From the NCBI GenBank assembly GCA_043736395.1, contig JAYTCQ010000237.1:1-11810 (forward strand): a stretch of DNA of 11,810 nucleotides. Direction: 5' to 3'. The DNA is from JAFDVL01 sp043736395. Lineage in GTDB: Bacteria > Acidobacteriota > Blastocatellia > RBC074. The translations under genes and the position numbers were made by a program. The notes under the pieces were generated by a model, which saw nothing but the letters and a program-made list of their open reading frames with translations, was not told where the DNA came from and made no database searches. Of this stretch, positions 5,669 through 11,810 are shown piece after piece; the stretch's first letter is position 1, and every line of letters starts with the position of its first letter.

Positions 5669-6781
5669 TCAATTTCGTTTGCGAGTCAATCTGGAACTCA
5701 CGACAGCGGCGAGTCCCAATAATGCCAGACTCCATTTGATTGCTAACGATTCACTAACATTTGACGAATTGTTTGTTACTGAAGCATTCGTTTTCTCGCC
5801 TACGGTTCCGAGTGTCACAGCGTTGCCATCAGCTGAAATTTTACGCACACGTAAACCTTCCAGCACATACAAATCGCTGCCGGAAACCGCTACACCTGAT
5901 GGTGCCCACCCGTTTTCGGATTTGATTACTTTCAGAACTTTGCCATCCGGTGCAAACTTGATGACGGCATTGCCGCTCAAATTCGCGGCATAAATATTTC
6001 CCTGGGCATCCACTGTCAAACCGAACAAATGCCCGCCGCCTTTGCCAAGTGCCACGATGGAGAGAGCGCGTGATTTTAGACTCGGTTGTAATTCGGCGAC
6101 GCCACGCACAATAGTCGTAACGGTTCCGTCCAAAGCGACTTTACGGATCGCATCAGTGTCTGTGAGGTACAACGCGCCGTCTGGCCCCCACGCCATCCCG
6201 CCAACTTTGCCAAATTTGGCTTTCTCACCTTTACCGTCCGCCAAGCCCCATCCCTTGCCCGCGATCGTCACGAGCGTGCCATCGGGCAAACGCTTGACGA
6301 TGCGCGAATCTTCTTTCTTGTTGACGTTGCCTTGCCATTCGTAGCGATTTCCTTCCTTGTCCATCAGCAATCCCCACGGGAAACCGGGCGAAGACGGCAC
6401 AACATAACTAATCTCGCCTGCGGGCGTGGCCTTCCACATGTGAAAACGCCAGCTCTCGTTCGACGGCACATATTCCAAATGTTCTCCGTAAAGATTGCCT
6501 TCTTCATCCAGCGCGACGCGGTGCGAATGTTTGTCTTTGATGAAAGGCGTGAGTTTGCCGTCCTCAATTTTCCAGACAGTATTGTGCAGTACATCGCCGA
6601 AAAAAACGCGTCCCTGTTTGTCTACGACCAGCGTATCGCCTGGATGGGCAGAGGCAGTGGACGCCAGTAACCATAGCTGGACGACGAGCGTAATGAGTCG
6701 AGCCTGAAAAAGAATAAAGAGCAAAAAAGAGAGGGTGTAAAAGGAGAAAGCGGCGTGGTAAAATTGCAGGAAAGTAGTCAA
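5669..6781 (-). CDS. NHL/SMP-30-type beta-propeller protein, N-terminus supplied by the IS element
   Basis: A 370-residue frame. Residues 29-45 (LITLVVQLWLLASTASA, before HPGD) look like the rest of a native signal peptide. About six NHL-like blades follow, e.g. DTLVVDKQGRVFFGD, GGMAWGPDGALYLTD, GLTVDAQGNIYAAN and GVAVSGSDLYVLEG, each closing with a strand like KISADG. A polar linker (TNASVTNNSSNVSES) leads to a C-terminal helix and RLTRKRN, a tail that would anchor it in the membrane. The propeller probably binds a ligand or partner outside the cytoplasm; no catalytic set is evident. Residues 1-28 are encoded inside the insertion sequence, whose terminal repeat ends at 6696. No native start codon remains, so expression now depends on the IS-borne ATG or a non-standard start. 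It may be a damaged gene. Confidence 0.75.
   Translation of the reverse strand: MTTFLQFYHAAFSFYTLSFLLFILFQARLITLVVQLWLLASTASAHPGDTLVVDKQGRVFFGDVLHNTVWKIEDGKLTPFIKDKHSHRVALDEEGNLYGEHLEYVPSNESWRFHMWKATPAGEISYVVPSSPGFPWGLLMDKEGNRYEWQGNVNKKEDSRIVKRLPDGTLVTIAGKGWGLADGKGEKAKFGKVGGMAWGPDGALYLTDTDAIRKVALDGTVTTIVRGVAELQPSLKSRALSIVALGKGGGHLFGLTVDAQGNIYAANLSGNAVIKFAPDGKVLKVIKSENGWAPSGVAVSGSDLYVLEGLRVRKISADGNAVTLGTVGEKTNASVTNNSSNVSESLAIKWSLALLGLAAVVSSRLTRKRN
6696..6712 (+). repeat. left terminal inverted repeat of the IS
   Basis: AGTCGAGCCTGAAAAAG. It matches the complement of the right end except for the A at 6701. Read on the minus strand it encodes LFQAR in the frame of the NHL-propeller gene. Confidence 0.82.
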
Positions 6782-6811
6782 ATCCTAGCAAAATGTGGTG
6801 AAAAATAATCG

Positions 6812-8152
6812 ATGAAACCTCGAGAAAGTCAGACTGGCGAACGGCAAGATGAGCTGTTCCAATTGCGCTTATCAGAAATGCTGGATGCGCAGCATCCGTT
6901 GTACCGGCTGGCGCAACAAATCGATTGGTCGTCGCTCGAAGAGGAATTCGGAGCGCTGTATCACGCGGAAATCGGGCGACCCGGGCTGCCGACGCGCTTG
7001 CTGGTGGGGCTGCATTATTTGAAGCATACCTTCAATGAAAGCGATGAAGAAGTGGTCGCGAAATGGGTGGAGAATCCGTCTTGGCAATACTTTTGCGGGT
7101 ACGAATTTTTCCAGCACGAACTGCCGTGTCATCCGACGGCGCTGGTGAAGTGGCGACAGCGGTTGCAGGCGGAAGGCTTGGAAAAACTGCTGGCGCAAGT
7201 ACTGGCGACAGGGCTGCGGACGGGAGCGATCAAGGCGGAGGAATTCAGGAGTGTGATTGCGGATACGACGGTGCAGGAGAAGGCGATCGCATTCCCGACC
7301 GATGCGAGGCTGGTGCACAAAGCGCGCGTCACGATGGTGCGCGAAGCGCAGAGGGTCGGAGTTGAGTTGCGGCAAAGCTACGCGCGCGTGGGTAATAAAG
7401 CACTCTTCAAGCAGCAGATGTACGCGCGAACGCGCAAGCCGAAACAGGCGGCGAAAGAAGCGAAAAAACTGCGCAACTATCTGGGTTGTGTGCTGCGCGA
7501 CATCGAACGTAAGCTGAAGAATCCGAGCTTGGATTTCAAGGAATTGCTACACCGCGCGCAGCGGATTTACACGCAAAAGAAGGACGACAAAAATAAGCTC
7601 TACAGTAATGCGCCGGAAGTGGAATGCATCGCGAAAGGCAAAGCGCAACAGAAATACGAATTTGGCTGCAAGGTCGCACTGGCGACGACAACGCATACGA
7701 ACTGGATCGTCGGGATCGCGGCGGAGCACGGAAATCCGTATGACGGAGCCACACTCAAAGCGACCATTGAGCAAGTCGAACGAGTCACGGGAACGCGCCC
7801 CAGTGAAGTATTGGTAGATCGCGGCTATCGCGGCAAAACGCATCATCCTGAGGGAATCGAAGTGCGCATCGTCGGACAACATAAAGCGCGCGGCAGTTTG
7901 CGAAAACTATTTCGGCGACGCAGCGCGATTGAGCCGATCATCGGCCACGGCAAACAGGATCACGGCTTAGACCGCAACCATCTCAAAGGCAAAGAAGGCG
8001 ACAAAATCAATGCCTTGTTGGTGGGGTGCGGCTTCAATTTAAGAAAGCTCTTGCGAGCTTTCACTTGTGCCCTGCGAACCTGGCTGCCACAGCTGTCTCA
8101 CTGCCCAATTACCAGGAGTTGCGCCTCGGACTGCGATTTTATGCCCATTTAA
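6812..8152 (+). CDS. IS5-family DDE transposase
   Basis: A 446-residue transposase. The N-terminal part (about 20-125) is a DUF772-type domain with HPLYRLAQQIDW, GRPGLPTRLLVGLHYLK and VENPSWQYFCGYEFFQH. The DDE_Tnp_1-type catalytic part has D151 in VIADTTVQEKA, D336 in VLVDRGYRGK and E374 in RRRSAIEPIIGHGK, the last resembling the Y/R-E-K signature of IS4/IS5 elements. An insertion rich in Lys/Arg (about 200-265) lies between the first and second Asp. All three acidic residues are present and the frame is unbroken, so the enzyme is probably active. The last 25 residues (after LLRAF) are less family-like and may be a read-through tail. It catalyses cut-and-paste movement of the surrounding element. 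The leader between the IS end and the ATG is A-rich, with no strong Shine-Dalgarno sequence. Confidence 0.93.
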   Translation: MKPRESQTGERQDELFQLRLSEMLDAQHPLYRLAQQIDWSSLEEEFGALYHAEIGRPGLPTRLLVGLHYLKHTFNESDEEVVAKWVENPSWQYFCGYEFFQHELPCHPTALVKWRQRLQAEGLEKLLAQVLATGLRTGAIKAEEFRSVIADTTVQEKAIAFPTDARLVHKARVTMVREAQRVGVELRQSYARVGNKALFKQQMYARTRKPKQAAKEAKKLRNYLGCVLRDIERKLKNPSLDFKELLHRAQRIYTQKKDDKNKLYSNAPEVECIAKGKAQQKYEFGCKVALATTTHTNWIVGIAAEHGNPYDGATLKATIEQVERVTGTRPSEVLVDRGYRGKTHHPEGIEVRIVGQHKARGSLRKLFRRRSAIEPIIGHGKQDHGLDRNHLKGKEGDKINALLVGCGFNLRKLLRAFTCALRTWLPQLSHCPITRSCASDCDFMPI

Positions 8153-8159
8153 AAAAGCC

Positions 8160-8176
8160 CTTTTTCAGGCACGACT
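8160..8176 (-). repeat. right terminal inverted repeat of the IS
   Basis: CTTTTTCAGGCACGACT on the plus strand; its complement matches the left end at 16 of 17 positions. It stops 2 nt before the stop codon of the CpsD-like gene. Confidence 0.82.
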
Positions 8177-8178
8177 AT

Positions 8179-9363
8179 TTATGCAACCTGTAAAAGCTGC
8201 TGTGCCACCTGGCTACGATTCAGGACTGCGCCTAAAATTCTGGCGTTCGCGCCTTGTAATTTCTTACGCGCGATGTTCATTCCCTGACCGTACATATTTT
8301 CTTTTTTCGCGACTAGCACGACACCATCGGTACTCGCCGCAAAGGGTGCGACGCGCTCTGAAAAATTCACGGCATCCGTCACAATCAACACGTAGTCAAA
8401 GCGATCTTTCAGCATATCTGTCATTTGCTGAACATCACATTCCGCCAACAATTGATCCAAGGTGACATCACCGCTTAATGTCGTAATGTCAAACAAATTC
8501 GGCACTCGGGTTTTATTTAATTTAATCCGAAAACTGGCTTCAGGATGCGTGGTACGCGCGGGATGCTTTAGGCTTGGTAATTGAAAACGGGCAACTCGCA
8601 AATGCGAATGCTCGGCTAATGCCAGTGACAAATTATTTGACACAAAACCTGCGTCGTCCTCATTTTCTACGCCGCAGACCACCATTACTTTTAGAGGCGA
8701 CCGCTCCGAAGTTTTCAGGACAATGTCACTTAATTGTAAAAAATCGTTGCGGTATTCGGCTGGCACATATTCACGTTTTTCCGATGAAATCACTGTCACT
8801 GAATCTACACTGACAGGACGATTAACGATGGGATTCTGAACACTACGCGCGGCTTTAACAATAACCGGAGCCGGAGCAACGGCGACAGAAACTGCTGTAG
8901 CCATTGGTACAGCGGCAGCATATCCCTGCTCAACTTCCAACACTGACAAATCCTCAGTCAAAGCGTTGACACTGGCGGCCAAAGAGTGAGCAATTGAAAT
9001 ATCGACTTTGACATCGGGGTAATGAGCTTTATTTGAAGTTTGAATGGCAGGAACAGGTTCGGTGTAATCTGAGTCCAACACATCACCATCAATTTCATAG
9101 GTGTCCTGGTATGCGTCAGTTTGAAATGTATTCGTGTGAGCAACTTCTGAGTATGGCACTGCGTAAGATTCGGCGTACGTTGCATTCAGCTGAACGTCAG
9201 AATGTATAGTCTGCTGTGCTGGCGACTGGTCGTAATCTGTGATTGATGATTCGCCTTCCTCTTCTAGAACTTCATTGGAAAAATCGTAATCATTCAGAAA
9301 CTGCTGCGTCGCTTCCGGCGCGTCATGTCGCGTCAAGAGCATCGCTTCGTAAACTTTTGCCAT
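8179..9363 (-). CDS. CpsD/BY-kinase-like protein with a degenerate nucleotide-binding site
   Basis: A 394-residue protein. It begins MAKVYEAML, the KVYEAL-type N-terminus of CpsD/EpsG-like ATPases linked to exopolysaccharide export. Residues about 20-180 are low complexity, acidic and then Ala/Val/Pro-rich, with ten tyrosines between 26 and 148. The C-terminal part (about 205-390) follows the MinD/CpsD fold: YRNDFLQLSDIV, a P-loop position VMVVCGVENEDDAGFVSNNLSLALAEH (227-252) and DRFDYVLIVTDAVN (320-333), where active members have IDTPP, then DGVVLVAKKE and GAVLNR. The P-loop has no GKS/T or catalytic lysine, so ATP binding and kinase activity are probably lost; a structural or regulatory role in polysaccharide export is inferred. 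The second of two adjacent ATG codons is chosen because GGAGG lies 4 nt before it. The C-terminus looks complete despite the IS 2 nt away. Confidence 0.8.
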   Translation of the reverse strand: MAKVYEAMLLTRHDAPEATQQFLNDYDFSNEVLEEEGESSITDYDQSPAQQTIHSDVQLNATYAESYAVPYSEVAHTNTFQTDAYQDTYEIDGDVLDSDYTEPVPAIQTSNKAHYPDVKVDISIAHSLAASVNALTEDLSVLEVEQGYAAAVPMATAVSVAVAPAPVIVKAARSVQNPIVNRPVSVDSVTVISSEKREYVPAEYRNDFLQLSDIVLKTSERSPLKVMVVCGVENEDDAGFVSNNLSLALAEHSHLRVARFQLPSLKHPARTTHPEASFRIKLNKTRVPNLFDITTLSGDVTLDQLLAECDVQQMTDMLKDRFDYVLIVTDAVNFSERVAPFAASTDGVVLVAKKENMYGQGMNIARKKLQGANARILGAVLNRSQVAQQLLQVA

Positions 9364-9366
9364 CAT

Positions 9367-9372
9367 CCCTCC
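9367..9372 (-). promoter_or_regulatory. ribosome binding site deciding the CpsD-like start
   Basis: GGAGGG on the minus strand directly precedes ATGATG. Spacing is 1 nt to the first ATG and 4 nt to the second, favouring the second (9363). Farther upstream in this 179-nt gap, AGTTAC (9409-9414) and GTAACT (9426-9431) form a 6-bp inverted repeat that might be an operator; nothing else is evident there. Confidence 0.6.
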
Positions 9373-9542
9373 ACTAGAAATTAATATCTTTTTCAGTCGG
9401 GGCGACCAAGTTACAGGGGAGGAACGTAACTAAAGGTTATGGATTTTTGATGACATTGTAATGATAATGCTCAAAATACAGCTAGAGGATTATTTACAGC
9501 GAGGAGGGTGAAGAGAAACAAAACCGATCCATTTTTCAATCC

Positions 9543-10361
9543 CTACTGAACGCTAATGGCTTCGTTTAATGCTCCCTGGCGATAGCCTTCAAGATCAAGC
9601 GCAACAAATTTGAAGCCGATTCGCTTGAAAGCTTCTACCATTTTCTTTGTCATGTCAACGTTTAACGCGACTTCCATCTCATCGGGTGAAATTTCTATCC
9701 GCGCGACATCGCCGTGATGGCGCACGCGCATTTGCTTGAAGCCTAATCTGCGCAGAGCCGCTTCGCCGCGTTCTACTTCAGAAAGCTTTTCAATTGTCAC
9801 GGGCATCCCATAAGGAATCCGCGAAGACAAGCAAGCCGAAGCCGGGCGATCCCAAACGGGCATTCCCGCGGCTTTGGCTAAAGTACGAATTTCTTCTTTC
9901 GTTAATCCAGCTTCAATGAGCGGCGAGCGCACTAATAATTCAGTTGCAGCTTTTCGTCCGGGACGATAATCCCCAACGTCATCGGCATTATTTCCATCAC
10001 AGACAAAATTATATTCACGTTCTTTAGCGACGACTGATAATTTGTCAAAAAGTTCGTGTTTGCAAAAATAACAACGGTTCGTCGGGTTCGCTAAATAATT
10101 TGGATCGTTAATTTCTTCAGTGACGATAGTGTCAAAAGGAATTTTAAATTGCTGAACGATAGCCTGCGCGTCCTGCCGTTGGAAGTCAGGATAGCTCGGA
10201 CTTTCTCCGGTAATTGCCAAAGCTTTCTCTCCTAATTCATCGTGGGCGACATACGCCAGATAAGCGCTGTCTACGCCACCGGAAAATGCAACAATAACGG
10301 ATTGCATCTCACGCAGGATCTGACGAAGGTGTTGTTCTTTATTGGCAAGTTCTAATTGCAT
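9543..10361 (-). CDS. larE: LarE-type ATP-dependent sulfur transferase
   Basis: A PP-loop ATPase of the LarE family, 272 residues from the chosen ATG. From that start: AFSGGVDS at about 25-32 (ATP-pyrophosphate binding), GESPSYP near 52-58, RCYFCK (C97, C100), CDGNNADDVGDYRPG and RPASACLSSRIPYG (C177). LarE adenylates the pyridinium dicarboxylate precursor and inserts sulfur to build the nickel-pincer cofactor of lactate racemase and related LarA enzymes. The CxxC plus a later Cys is the set known from [4Fe-4S]-carrying LarE enzymes, as opposed to single-Cys sacrificial forms. An upstream in-frame TTG (10403) would add 14 residues (MYGELLVRRFFIKS) that cross a hairpin and have no family match, so the ATG at 10361 is preferred. 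It lies in an operon behind the IPT/propeller gene. LarB, LarC and LarA are not in the window, so the pathway role is assumed. Confidence 0.92.
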   Translation of the reverse strand: MQLELANKEQHLRQILREMQSVIVAFSGGVDSAYLAYVAHDELGEKALAITGESPSYPDFQRQDAQAIVQQFKIPFDTIVTEEINDPNYLANPTNRCYFCKHELFDKLSVVAKEREYNFVCDGNNADDVGDYRPGRKAATELLVRSPLIEAGLTKEEIRTLAKAAGMPVWDRPASACLSSRIPYGMPVTIEKLSEVERGEAALRRLGFKQMRVRHHGDVARIEISPDEMEVALNVDMTKKMVEAFKRIGFKFVALDLEGYRQGALNEAISVQ

Positions 10362-10377
10362 AGATTTTATAAAGAAT

Positions 10378-10398
10378 CGGCGAACTAACAGTTCACCG
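10378..10398 (-). repeat. small hairpin with a heptamer-array unit, between IPT/propeller gene and larE
   Basis: CGG-C-GAACT-AAC-AGTTC-A-CCG on the plus strand: a near-perfect 9-position inverted repeat with a 3-nt loop and one mismatch. It contains GCGAACTAACA (10380-10390), the same 11-mer found in the array before pruA (1791-1801). It sits in the 51-nt gap before the preferred larE ATG and may affect larE translation or mRNA processing. Confidence 0.55.
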
Positions 10399-10412
10399 TA
10401 CAAAAATGCTGC

Positions 10413-11426
10413 CTAGCCAAAAAATCCGATAATTCCGAGCGGTAGACTATAAACATTATGGCGACTGACGACGATCATCTGTCCATTTTTCCCGAACGCC
10501 AAACCAACTAAATCGCTGCCCGCGACAACCACTTCGGCAGAATTTCCATCTTCGGAAATCTTAATGATTCCACGATGCCCACGCCACGAAGCTGCAACAT
10601 ACAAATTTCCGACATTATCAAAAGCAAGTCCCTGCGGACGACCAAGTCCCGTATAAAATTTCGTCACTTCGCCGACCGCGTTGATTCGCATGACCGAATC
10701 AAAAGTCGAAACGGTTGGCCCCGTCGCGTATAAATCTCCACTTGGAGAAAACGCTAAATGATACGCTGATACGCTTGGCTCCAATGAAGCAAACGGACGC
10801 GATTCGCCTAAATCGTTGATTTCGAAAATTGTTCCACTACGATCTCCGACGTACGCTTTACCACGTGAGCTAAAGGCAAGTCCCGTCGCGACGCCTAAAT
10901 CTTCGGTTACAATTTCAGCTTCCTTAAACGGCGTGACGCGATATAAAACTCCATCGTAGCGGCTAGTCAAATGCAAAACGCCACTGCGATCAAACGCCAT
11001 TCCGGTGACATTCATGACATCGGATAAATATGGAGTAGGTTCGTCTTCCCCAACAATTTTATAAACCGAAACCGGAGATTTCTGCCCGCGCGAACCAGAG
11101 TACGCGACGTAAATATCATCATTTTCCGGATCAACTACCGGATTGGCAACTGAGTATAAATTATCGGCAATCCGTTCCCCGCAAATGAAAGGGCTTTTTG
11201 AGGAGAAGAATTCGCTCTCCAATCTCAGGCTCCCGCTGGTGCTTTGGCCGGAAGGAACCGCCGCGATCACACGGCTTGCAGAAGCGCTGACAATACGACC
11301 TTTATTTTCACCAAAGTAAACGCCACACTCCGCATAATTATCGGAGCCGAAATCGTTACAACTGATGGTGACTTCACCACCTTCTATACCTGCTGCCGGA
11401 GTAATTTGATTAATAATTCCATTCAT
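10413..11426 (-). CDS. IPT/TIG domain plus beta-propeller protein
   Basis: A 337-residue protein. Residues 1-80 resemble an IPT/TIG immunoglobulin-like fold (INQITPAAGIEGGEVTISC, then VYFGENKGRIVSAS and VIAAVPSGQSTSGSLRL). From about 90 to 332 there are six NHL/SMP-30-like blades: NPVVDPENDDIYVAYS, GMAFDRSGVLHLTS, GLAFSSRGKAYVGD, HLAFSPSGDLYATG, GLAFDNVGNLYVAA and GLAFGKNGQMIVVS. No signal peptide or membrane helix is seen, so it is probably cytoplasmic, unusual for an IPT fusion. It is likely a binding or scaffold protein; an enzymatic (gluconolactonase-like) role is possible but no metal-site set can be pointed to. It is the first gene of the operon with larE, and is transcribed away from the sugar nucleotidyltransferase at the right edge. 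Confidence 0.82.
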   Translation of the reverse strand: MNGIINQITPAAGIEGGEVTISCNDFGSDNYAECGVYFGENKGRIVSASASRVIAAVPSGQSTSGSLRLESEFFSSKSPFICGERIADNLYSVANPVVDPENDDIYVAYSGSRGQKSPVSVYKIVGEDEPTPYLSDVMNVTGMAFDRSGVLHLTSRYDGVLYRVTPFKEAEIVTEDLGVATGLAFSSRGKAYVGDRSGTIFEINDLGESRPFASLEPSVSAYHLAFSPSGDLYATGPTVSTFDSVMRINAVGEVTKFYTGLGRPQGLAFDNVGNLYVAASWRGHRGIIKISEDGNSAEVVVAGSDLVGLAFGKNGQMIVVSRHNVYSLPLGIIGFFG

Positions 11427-11455
11427 AAATAATCACGCAAAAAATTTCATCGCTC

Positions 11456-11484
11456 ATCATACGCGAGGCTCTGCGGGTTGTCCA
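11456..11484 (-). promoter_or_regulatory. sigma70-type promoter for the IPT/propeller-larE operon
   Basis: On the minus strand TGGACA (11484-11479) and TATGAT (11461-11456) are each 5 of 6 to consensus, with a 17-nt spacer. Transcription would begin near 11449, giving a leader of about 20 nt before the ATG at 11426. Confidence 0.6.
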
Positions 11485-11495
11485 TTGATGAGATT

Positions 11496-11523
11496 TTGAC
11501 AGTTTGCAAACGCTCAATTCAAT
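11496..11523 (+). promoter_or_regulatory. possible promoter for the nucleotidyltransferase
   Basis: TTGACA (11496-11501), 16 nt, TTCAAT (11518-11523). An alternative -10 is TGCTACACT (11523-11531), an extended -10 form with TTGCAA 16 nt upstream. Either would give a pyrimidine-rich leader of 80-95 nt. It lies back to back with the promoter for the opposite operon. Confidence 0.4.
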
Positions 11524-11621
11524 GCTACACTGCGCGATTCTTTCTAGCTTTCCCCTGCTCTTTTCACTGCCCCCTTTGATGGTTCCCCAGAATTTTTTTA
11601 GTTGAAAGGTGTCAAGAACTA

Positions 11622-11810
11622 ATGCAAGCATTAATATTAGCTGGTGGCAAAGGAACACGACTACGTCCGCTGACAATTCATACACCAAAACCAGTCGTTC
11701 CAATCGTTAACAAACCATTCCTCAATTACCAAATTGATTTACTCAAAGCTGCCAAAGTAACCGACATTACGTTGTCGCTGTCATATCAGCCTGGAAAAAT
11801 TGAAGAGATT
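11622..11810 (+). CDS. sugar-phosphate nucleotidyltransferase, N-terminal part
   Basis: The first 63 codons of a gene cut off by the window end. The N-terminus MQALILAGGKGTRLRPLT with PKPVVPIVNKPFLNYQID is the nucleotide-binding signature (GGxGTRLxPLT...PKP) of NTP_transferase enzymes such as mannose-1-phosphate guanylyltransferase and glucose-1-phosphate thymidylyltransferase. These make NDP-sugars from NTP and sugar-1-phosphate. The PVVPIVNKPFL pattern slightly favours the mannose-1-phosphate guanylyltransferase-like branch, but the part that decides specificity is outside the window. A GAAAGGTG Shine-Dalgarno sequence (11604-11611) 10 nt before the ATG supports the start. With the CpsD-like gene nearby it fits a polysaccharide-building theme. 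Confidence 0.9.
   Translation, partial: MQALILAGGKGTRLRPLTIHTPKPVVPIVNKPFLNYQIDLLKAAKVTDITLSLSYQPGKIEEI

Larger units (their letters stand above)
6696..8176 (+). mobile_element. insertion sequence, IS5-type, about 1.48 kb
   Basis: The element is bounded by a 17-bp imperfect terminal inverted repeat (6696-6712 and 8160-8176, 16 of 17 positions) and contains a single full-length DDE transposase gene. The innermost 11 bp (GCCTGAAAAAG) are exact. The element is placed between the stop codon of the CpsD-like gene, 2 nt from its right end, and the coding region of the NHL-propeller protein, into which its left end runs. I see no clear direct target duplication. If only the exact 11 bp belong to the IS, its borders would be 6702-8170. 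Family assignment (IS5, with IS1182 as alternative) rests on the transposase domains. Confidence 0.88.

Noticed and set aside
5669..6781. PEP-CTERM protein
   Set aside because: The C-terminal helix and basic tail are present but no PEP motif precedes the helix.
6872..7375. Minus-strand frame of 167 codons inside the transposase gene
   Set aside because: It is antisense to conserved transposase codons and has no recognisable domain.
8067..8465. Plus-strand frame crossing the IS right end
   Set aside because: It overlaps the transposase end and the antisense of the CpsD-like gene; composition and lack of a start signal mark it as a shadow.
10362..10403. Longer larE start at TTG 10403
   Set aside because: The extra 14 residues have no family match and cross a hairpin; the ATG at 10361 gives the normal LarE N-terminus.

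Overview
The window looks like chromosomal DNA of a free-living Gram-negative-type bacterium. The best guess is Acidobacteriota, perhaps class Blastocatellia. This rests on the gene mix (IPT/TIG plus propeller protein, CpsD-like protein starting with a KVYEA motif, PRX_like/TlpA double thioredoxin), the moderate base composition and the heptamer repeats between genes. The placement is inference; there is no rRNA or marker gene to confirm it.

Layout. Positions 51-1243 (minus) hold a Nudix hydrolase followed 2 nt later by a multi-pass membrane protein. Diverging from them on the plus strand are an Smr-domain protein, a 1-pyrroline-5-carboxylate dehydrogenase (pruA/rocA type) and a secreted protein with two thioredoxin-fold domains. 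pruA is bracketed by two intergenic arrays of 7-bp units (1678-1814 and 3384-3495). The arrays share no unit sequence but have the same design: period 7, inverted halves able to form a long hairpin, and an end only 1-4 nt before the next start codon. A stand-alone fasciclin (FAS1) protein with a clear intrinsic terminator follows, then a two-gene operon of tiny membrane proteins (60 and 36 residues; the second is easily missed).

Positions 5669-11426 are mostly minus strand. Read from the right, they hold an IPT/TIG plus beta-propeller protein, LarE (sulfur transferase), a CpsD/BY-kinase-like protein that has lost its ATP-binding motif, and an NHL-propeller protein. An IS5-type insertion sequence (about 6696-8176, intact-looking transposase, 17-bp imperfect terminal inverted repeats) sits exactly between the last two. 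It supplies the first 28 codons of the NHL-propeller reading frame, so that gene is now an IS-host chimera. At the right edge, a sugar-nucleotide nucleotidyltransferase begins on the plus strand, divergent from the IPT/propeller-larE operon; a good sigma70-type promoter is visible for the latter.

Functionally the window is mixed: proline/glutamate catabolism (pruA), redox or envelope thiol chemistry, nucleotide-sugar or ADP-ribose turnover (Nudix), nickel-pincer-type sulfur chemistry (larE) and an exopolysaccharide-type theme (CpsD-like protein, nucleotidyltransferase). No defence system, CRISPR array, tRNA or rRNA was seen. The parts most worth a second look are the heptamer arrays, the ATPase-dead tyrosine-rich CpsD-like protein, the IS-made fusion and the micro-protein pair.
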